Below the pieces are notes generated by a model. That model searched no databases. It was not told the DNA's origin and saw only the letters and a list, made by a program, of their open reading frames with translations. This document shows positions 57,001 to 64,000 of a stretch of DNA of 64,000 nucleotides, piece by piece; positions within the stretch are counted from its first letter, which is position 1, and each line of letters begins with the position of its first letter. The translations under genes and the position numbers were made by a program. This DNA comes from Phallusia mammillata. Lineage: Eukaryota > Chordata > Ascidiacea > Phlebobranchia > Ascidiidae. The stretch spans positions 1-64,000 of the forward strand of contig QLIY01000224.1 of assembly GCA_003260075.1 (NCBI GenBank). Direction: 5' to 3'.

Positions 57001-60000
57001 TATGCTCAGCACAAAAAGGTCTGTATTGGAAAGGTCTTATCATTTTTTGTTTCGTTTTTAATCTGTAATTATGATTCTTTACCTTAAGAGTGATGTAGTG
57101 ATCACCAAGCATAGTATCCAGATGTGGGTTGCTAAAATTGAGACGCAATGCACCCGTTTTTGGATCAACAATGAATTTTCCTCCAGCTCTCGTCTTTTTA
57201 CCATTCTCCAATGAAATCGAGTAACGAATTTTTTCTCCATCTCTATCCATTGCCTAAAAGCAAAACAAAAGACGATTAATGCAAATAAAAAAGTACCGTA
57301 ACTAGTTACTTCGTCTTATTAAAACCGGGATTTGAATTCATTAAGGTTTATTACTGTTCTTTAGTGAATTGAAAGATAATTGCAACTTTAGCCGCTTTTT
57401 TTTCAAACCAATGCAAGATTAGCAAGAATTTCATGTTTACAGTGTTTTAAAATCAGCTGTTTTTCTCGATAAACAGCTTTGACCAAAAACTTACCTCCAG
57501 TGTAGTGATGATTTCTTCGCTTTTTATGGTCGCGTACACTGACGAATTCGATACAGAGGGATTGGTGAAAATCGGCTTGTTGTCATTCACGTTGATGACG
57601 TCAACACGCAAGTTGGTCCGCGTCGATTGTGGGGGATTCCCCATGTCCCTGGCCGTCACCACAAGCTGTAGTCATGGCAACAGGTTTAGATTTTTGTTTG
57701 AAAATTCGCTTTTGAAGCTTAGTTTATATTTTGTGTTGTAAAGTGAAAAAGTAACAGTATATCAAAGGTAGTAAAACTTTAAGTGGAACATTATAGGCAA
57801 AGTGACAAACAAATGCATCATAAAAATGGAGTTAGCTTGAGAAATGACTTTTTTGCATTACCAGAAACTTTTGACAACAAAATTTATTCAACCGTTTATG
57901 AGTTCTTTTTTCATTTTACCTCCCACTTTTTCTTGGTTTCGTAATCAAGTTTTCCAGCAAGTTTGAGCGTGCCTGATTGCTCGTCGATGTTAAAACATCC
58001 TTTACCACCTTCCAGTCGATAGCGGATAACTCCATATGACGATGGAACGATGACATTGTCCTATAAAACAGTAAATGCACTGTCAGAAATGCTACGTCCA
58101 AAAAGCTTTGAAACATTAAATCATTCTTTCAGAAACAAACATATTTGTGATGGGGCTAAAATACGTTTTAGTTTGAATAGGCCATTGATTCCTTTGGATA
58201 TTGCTTATAACGCATAATCACATCTCAAACAGTTGCCTTACAACTAAACCACTCCTCGACCAAGCTGCAAACAAACCACACACAAGGAAACACACGCTGA
58301 AACCCAAGCCGTGCTAATGACGTGTTTACCGTTGTGCAAATGCCCGAATCGTTGAAACCCAGGAAAGTCGAGTTCCTTCTTAACCTTACCTTAACTAGTC
58401 GATACGCTGGTTGATACAGGGCGTCACGGTCCGTCGCGGTTACCACAGCAACCGAAGTACCGATCTCGGTGCTCTCGGAGAGACGCAGAGGTGCCACGTG
58501 ATCAAAGACAGGCGAGTTGTCGTTTTCGTCGAGAAGAAAGATGGTGAGGTTTTGAAACGAGCACCTTGATAAAGTAAAATAGTGTTAAATTGGATATTAA
58601 TTTTGATTCTAAAAATAAAGTGATTTAAATCTAGTGGGAAACAAGACGTTTTTTTCGGATTTTGGCAAAATCGAGAGAAAAATAGTTTCTCTGTAAAAAG
58701 TTCATATTTTCCGTTTTAATATTTCATTCTTCTTTAAAATTGTTTCTTATTCCCCCTTTTTTCTTGTTCAAATACTTGATTTTAATTTCATTCTTCTTTT
58801 AAATTGTTTCTTTTTCCCCCTTTTTTTCTTGTTCAAATACTTGATTTTACTAAAATTAGTTTTATTTGTTTCGCTTTAAACTTGAAAGTTCTTGTTTTCT
58901 GTACCATTCCTACCCCCCCCCCTTTCTTGTTCAAATACTTGATTTTACTAAAATTAGTTTTATTTGTTTCACTTTAAACTTGAAAGTTCTTGTTTTCTGT
59001 ACCATTCCTGTTTCAAGATGTTTCTTGTGTCCCTTATTTCATTACCTTCCTTTTTCAAAACTTCGTTCTCTAAAATTTGTTTCCTATTTTGCCTTTTAAA
59101 AATATATTTTCAATACTTGGTTCCCCTTGAAACATCCCCATAAAAATACTTCCGTTTTAAAACCTCGACCCTCACCTGCTAATAGTTCCGCGATCGCATG
59201 AACGAACATCAACCACAAATCCAGGGATACTTTCTCGATCCAGCTGTCGTAGGGTGCTGATAAATCCATCCTCCAGCTCAAAAAATCCTTCCACGGCCGC
59301 TCCCAAAATCGGGGTGACGTCATCGCTGTTTGTGACGTCACCAGCGTTACGCGTACTTGGGTATTCGAGGGTTCGGGTGGTAATGGTGGTTACGACTTGG
59401 CCGTTCATGCCGCTGTCTCCGTCAGTAGCGGTTATTTGAGCCACGATTATACCAGTGTCCTCGGTTTCTTTTAAATATGCTGCAAGTAAAATTTAATTTA
59501 GAATATGTTTTGTGTATTTTTGCAGTTACAAAGAAAAACTCGTATAGTTGGTGCAATATTGTTCATTTTAATGACTGTTCAAAACTATTAAATCAAAATA
59601 TTAAACATATTTTGTATTTTGAGGCAAGTTTGATAATAGAAATATCCATTATTCTTAACCTTATAGCTTATCTTGTTTTAACATTTTATTGTTGTTTTCA
59701 ATACACACTCTACTGACACCTACCGGTATTATCCTTTGAAGCCCCAATGATCATGGTTTGAATCACTGGTGAATTATCGTTGACATCAACAACACGAATC
59801 TCCAAAAACTTGTTGCCCACTTTCGAGTTGTCGCCGCCCTGGTCACGTGCCCCGATTATGATTCGAATTCTACGAGACAAGAAGCATTGTTACGTCACAA
59901 AATGCTGAAATCATCATTTACAAAAAAATTCAAAAAAAAACAGAAAAAGTCTTATGTCTTCATTTTGTGTCAAACGAATTTCTTTTTCTTTGACAAAATG

Positions 60001-62818
60001 ACACATTTCTTTGACAAAATGATTATCAAATATTGATAGACCTACGTTCGTAATGACATTATCACTTAGTTGGTCTTGTCTTGACTATCACTAAATATAT
60101 TCACGGTTTGAGAAATAAATCGCACGTTTGTTCAAAATTTAATTTAACAATTCTACAAAACTTCTTTACATGCCGAAAACACAATGACGTCACACAAATC
60201 GATGTTACGTCATGCACTCAATGATGCAAACTTACTTGTCGTGTTTAGCGTAATTTAGGTGGCGATTTAGGTACACCCGTCCGGTTTCTGGGTCAACTCT
60301 TACAAGTTTCCGTGCTTCCAGAGAGTTGCCGCGTTTTGGGATAAAATATCGAACTTGTCCGAATTCGTTGCTGTCCCGGTCATGCGCCTCAACCGTTGTG
60401 ATAATCTCGCCGACAGGAAGATTTTCTCGTAAGTCAACAGTAACAACCTGAACATAGTTAAGTTTGTGTTTTAGTTTTTACGGCAAAGGCTTTGACGCGA
60501 ATTGTGTAAAGTTCAGTTTGTTGACCGACAAGACTTTTAACGGCTAAAACACTAAACATATGGATCTGTTTATAAATTTATGACGAATTTAACAAAAAGC
60601 GACATCCCAAATAGATGCAAAAAGCGACATGTTTATTAAACGTTTTGGCAAATGCTTATGCCATCATCTGTGATACAAATTAAGTTTTTGTACAAACTAT
60701 ATTAGTCTTTGTGTTGGCACATTTAAGTTTTAAAGTACCGATTTACACTGTATTTTATAACTTAAAAAAGAGCCTAACTTAAAAGAGAAAATTCGACAAA
60801 CAAAAAACCCAAATCGCTACACCTCGCGTAACACAATTATGCTTGGGACACTCTGTCGAAAATCTCTCACAATTATCGCAAGATTTATCGCTGAGCGTCA
60901 AAACAAACCACAAGTTTCGATTTTTAGCTCACGGCCAATATGAATTATGCAACAAAGAGGTTCACCGCAGTTTGGTTCGCCCTGGTCTACAATCAGCAGC
61001 GTGGTCTTACCGGAGTATTGAAAACAGGGGCATTGTCGTTGGCATCGATAATGTTAACTCGCAGTAAAGCACTGGTAGATTTAATAGGTGTTCCGTCGTC
61101 TGTAGCCCGAATAGTCAGTTCTTCAGTATCAGAGCGTTCATGATCTGAAAAATTGAGATAATGTAATTTTGCGTTTTTTTCGAAATCAATTTAATTTTTA
61201 TTCGCTGGGTTTTTGATTTAACAAACTGTAAACCGGTGGTTCCCAACGTTTATCGACGAATTCCTCATTTAACAATACAAAACATTCTCATTTCTCTCCA
61301 ATACACTACATAGTAAATGCTAAACCATACAAAGATCATTTAAAATCGGGTCTTTTATCAACTTCACTGGTTATATTCCCAGAGCTAAAGTGTCTATTAA
61401 CAAACCACAAGTACAAATTAAAGTCAATTCCTCCCTTAGAAGTAATTCCTCCCCCGGTTGGTAACCACAGTGGTAAACTATGCATGGTGAACGTAGAAAG
61501 GTAAAATATGGTGTTATGAGCTTACCTAATTCATCAGCAACCACTAATTCAAGTCTACGAGCTCCAGTATCGTCTTCGTACTCATTTAGACCAAAGAACG
61601 TATTTCGCTGCATCTTGTAAGTGACTCTAGCGTTTTGTCCTACATACACAAAAAATACAACACAAATTATTTTCAAAACCTATACATACGAAAAAGTTTT
61701 TTTAAGGTTAAAAATATTTCTTGTTGTCGGCAATAAAATCTTAACTGAAAATAACGAATCAGTAAATATTCCTATAGTTAAACTTCAATAAACAAAATAC
61801 ATTCACTCGGCTAAGATACAAAAAGAGGTATCATATTGGGCTTCAAAAAAGAAAAAAATACATTCACGAGGCTAAGATACAAAAAGAGGTATCGTATTGG
61901 GCTTCAAAAAGAAAAAAAAGTGTAAAGTCGATTGACATACCGATATCCCGATCTGTAGCCATGAACTGATCGAGGGGAATTCGTTTGTTCAGATGAGCCG
62001 ATTCGCTTACATTCACAACGATCGGATCGACTGGAAATACCGGCGGGTTGTCGTTTTTGTCAGCCACGTCCAACTCGATGTTGATAATTTGCAAGTCGCT
62101 TTCGGGTTGACGCACAACCTAGTGACCATAGAAATCGTTTAAAATTTGTAAAAATAGAAATCATAAATCAAAAGCAAATAACTTTTTGAAAAAAACATAC
62201 GATTTTGTATATTTAAATGGGAAAACTAAATAAAAATTCCAAAAATACACCAAAACAAGCCTTTAAGATCATGAAACTGATATTATATTGGGACGGCTTT
62301 CTCACCTTGACAACTATAACACAGTCTTGTGTAGAATCAACTCCACAGTCCTCTTCTCTGTCAACTGGTGTGTTCACGGAAAGAACCCCAGTCATTCTGT
62401 TCAGTCTCACCCATATTGTTTTACTATCGAGAACTTCAGATCCAGATTTCATTTCTTGGTGTTTAAGCTCGAAATAAACCCTGGACTGTACATCTTGTGG
62501 TAGATTTTTCTTGAGGTTGTAGATTTCTGCACCTACGCAACAAATGATGGGTTAGTGACTTCATAAGGGCAATTTTTGGAATTTGTACAATTTTTATCTA
62601 TAAATAACAATTGCTCAAAAAAAACATATTAGTATTTATTTTTGAGGCGAAGTTTGTTACACATGTTTTAAGAAGATTTATTTTGACGTTTCAAAATTAC
62701 CTCTGCTTTCTTCTTCCAAATAGGTCAGTCTTAATGACGTCACAGACACGGCGTCACAGAACGCGACAAATGTGACAATGGACAAGAGAAATAATGACGC
62801 AAAAGCATCGCGCGTCAT
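54093..62818 (-). CDS. PCDH: Delta-type protocadherin with six cadherin repeats and CM1/CM2 motifs
   Basis: Eighteen exons on the minus strand: 62818-62701, 62526-62306, 62118-61941, 61639-61526, 61144-61011, 60447-60236, 59869-59724, 59479-59176, 58564-58390, 58060-57920, 57665-57495, 57253-57083, 56686-56465, 56059-55890, 55755-55695, 55540-55438, 55173-55003, 54763-54093. Joined product: 1160 residues. Signal peptide about 1-23; six cadherin repeats, with calcium-binding linkers DKNDNPP (133), DANDNAP (244), DVNDNSP (354), DENDNSP (488) and NVNDNKP (606); membrane segment about 738-761; CM1 (VDGDSGRGDSDHDTGS, 862-876); CM2 (CTQSCLDIGHSDKCWLP, 919-935); a Tyr/Gln-rich tail ending DDIDQLIDT. 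Six repeats match the delta-2 group. The protein is a homophilic adhesion and signalling receptor. Odd points: the ectodomain is split by many introns, whereas vertebrate protocadherins have one large exon, and exon 14 ends at a GC donor (AAAAG|GCAAGT). Confidence 0.95.
55136..55350. repeat. Direct duplication around a C11 tract, with part of protocadherin exon 17
   Basis: The 5' 41 bases of exon 17 plus its acceptor recur at 55263-55310, after C11 at 55252-55262. The intron sequences after the two copies differ by SNPs and an indel of about 40 bases (both reach attatgagaataac, at 55240 and 55411). Only 55003-55173 is the full exon. Confidence 0.8.
56251..56464. repeat. Direct duplication of about 100 bp around a C11 tract
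   Basis: 56251-56353 and 56365-56464 repeat with single-base indels around C11 at 56354-56364, just downstream of the protocadherin membrane-segment exon (56465-56686). Confidence 0.8.
58826..59009. repeat. Direct duplication of about 87 bp around a C10 tract
   Basis: 58826-58911 and 58923-59009 repeat with one substitution (ttcgctttaaac/ttcactttaaac) around C10 at 58913-58922. The surrounding intron (58740-59100) is itself rich in related T-rich repeats. Confidence 0.8.
61233..61474. mobile_element. hAT-like element in a protocadherin intron
   Basis: It begins ggtggttcccaacg and ends cggttggtaaccacagtgg, imperfect inverted ends. Inside, aattcctc motifs occur near both ends. The flanks share gtaaac on both sides, a possible worn target duplication. 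Confidence 0.55.
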
Positions 62819-64000
62819 GATTACGGCAATCAGCTGAAACAACAAAAAATCAAATGATTAGACATTACCCAATTGACAAAAACGACCTTGTATTACTCGG
62901 CAAAGGCAATTGCCCCTACTTAACCTTATTGCCCTTATTTTCGCTATTAACTATAGTAGATGTTGAAACGGTGAATCGTAATCGCAAAATGGATCAAATG
63001 ATTCGCTCTGACAGAATATGTCGAACTCACAGGTCATGATCTGACCACGCCCTTTGTGATTTTGTCGTTTTCCATGCATAACTAAAATGAATGAAGGGAA
63101 AATCGATTTGCTATAACAAACAGTTGCAAAGCGCGCAGAAGCGGAAAGGCCAGTAATTTGATCTGAAGTCTTGCTTGATTTTAGCGACATACGATACTGC
63201 CTTATTACTCGCTATGTTGTCGTAAATCAAATTGGACTCGGTGCCCGGGTTTTGGTAGAAAATGTCGCAATGCTGTGTGGGTTGACGCAAGGGATTTAGG
63301 TAATTTTAAACCTCAGTCCCTAAGACTTAAAAATGTTCATAAGGGTACATGGACTAAAATATGCATGTTTGCTTTCATCAAGATGGCCTTTTATGAACTT
63401 TTAATAAGGTGTAGTTAGATGATGTATTTTCATTGGAACACAATAGTACGGCACGTGGACAAACAAAAGTCAACAATTATTTCAACAGCACTTCGCTCTT
63501 GAAAAGCGCTAGGTCATGCAGCCTGGTTATACACCGCAACACGCTCATTGTAAAACAGATAAAAGGCGACCCTGAAGCCAATACCATGCCGACATTTTGT
63601 TCTAGACATACTCACAAGAGACGTTTGACAAAACTTGACAAGCACGAAAGCCGAGTAATTTTTAACTAATTTTTCGCTTGACTACATGTGGGCTCAAAGT
63701 TGAGTTTTTTTCTGGTCTGAGTTTTGTGCTTGAGCTAGACATGGCTGTGTGTAGCGCATGGAACTCTCTGTGCTATTGTGTTGTTCAACTACGGTGGCGT
63801 TATTAGCATTGTATTGTCACGCGTGATGTCTTATGACCCGCATGAAGGAATTCGAGCAAATGGCTGAAAATATAAACAGCTTCGTGCGATGGGTCCGGAG
63901 TAATTCACTTCACTTGAGGGGTGAAGTTTATAAAGGTGAATCTTTTCGGTCAAGGTTACTTGAAAACAAAGATAAATAGCGAGCCCAAAATTGCTTAATT
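62819..64000. other. Upstream region of the protocadherin gene
   Basis: No supported coding exon or RNA gene is present. The promoter and any 5' untranslated exon of the protocadherin should lie here, but I cannot place a start site from sequence alone. The ORF at 63433-63669 is unsupported. Confidence 0.45.

Overview
This is a eukaryotic nuclear window, most likely from a tunicate (ascidian) or another invertebrate deuterostome. The evidence is short to medium GT-AG introns (plus apparent GC-AG introns), an AT-rich background, animal-specific families (organic solute transporter alpha, MARVEL, p120/delta-catenin, KLHL24-type Kelch, delta-protocadherin), and many small hAT-type and tRNA-derived repeats. 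The species cannot be fixed from the sequence. Exon boundaries below come from reading splice sites and checking that the codon phase is kept across each join. Four of the five family-assigned models (SLC51A, MARVEL, KLHL24, protocadherin) close in frame from ATG to stop on genomic sequence alone. The delta-catenin model also closes, but one exon contains a suspect 11-base C tract.

Layout: (1) 1.9-5.7 kb, plus strand: complete eight-exon SLC51A (OST-alpha) gene. (2) 6.1-9.8 kb, plus strand: unrecognised coiled-coil protein gene. (3) 9.8-14.3 kb: repeat-rich gap with a 95-base G tract. (4) 14.3-15.4 kb, minus strand: two-exon four-TM MARVEL protein. (5) 18.5-29.8 kb, minus strand: 17-exon p120/delta-catenin family gene ending in the PDZ ligand DSWV. 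(6) 31.3-50.4 kb, minus strand: 11-exon KLHL24-like BTB-BACK-Kelch gene. Its 9.3 kb ninth intron hosts, on the opposite strand, a duplicated gene family I do not recognise: a largely intact copy at 33.2-35.3 kb and a broken, internally amplified copy at 37.4-40.9 kb. (7) 54.1-62.8 kb, minus strand: 18-exon delta-type protocadherin with six cadherin repeats and the CM1 and CM2 cytoplasmic motifs.

Delta-catenin and protocadherin both act at cell-cell contacts and a MARVEL protein lies close by, but I see no sign of co-regulation. The unrecognised nested family is the most interesting biology. Its protein has two TQT motifs of the dynein-light-chain-binding kind, a helix resembling PKA-anchoring helices, and a polybasic C-terminus ending in the CaaX box CCVQ, kept even in the decayed copy.

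The strongest structural signal is technical. More than 20 pure G or C tracts of about 9-23 bases sit between two near-identical direct copies of the adjoining 50-400 bases. Copies often differ by SNPs and indels, so these look like unmerged ends of allelic contigs. They create false duplicate exons (delta-catenin exon 10, part of KLHL24 exon 4, and others), which must not be counted twice.
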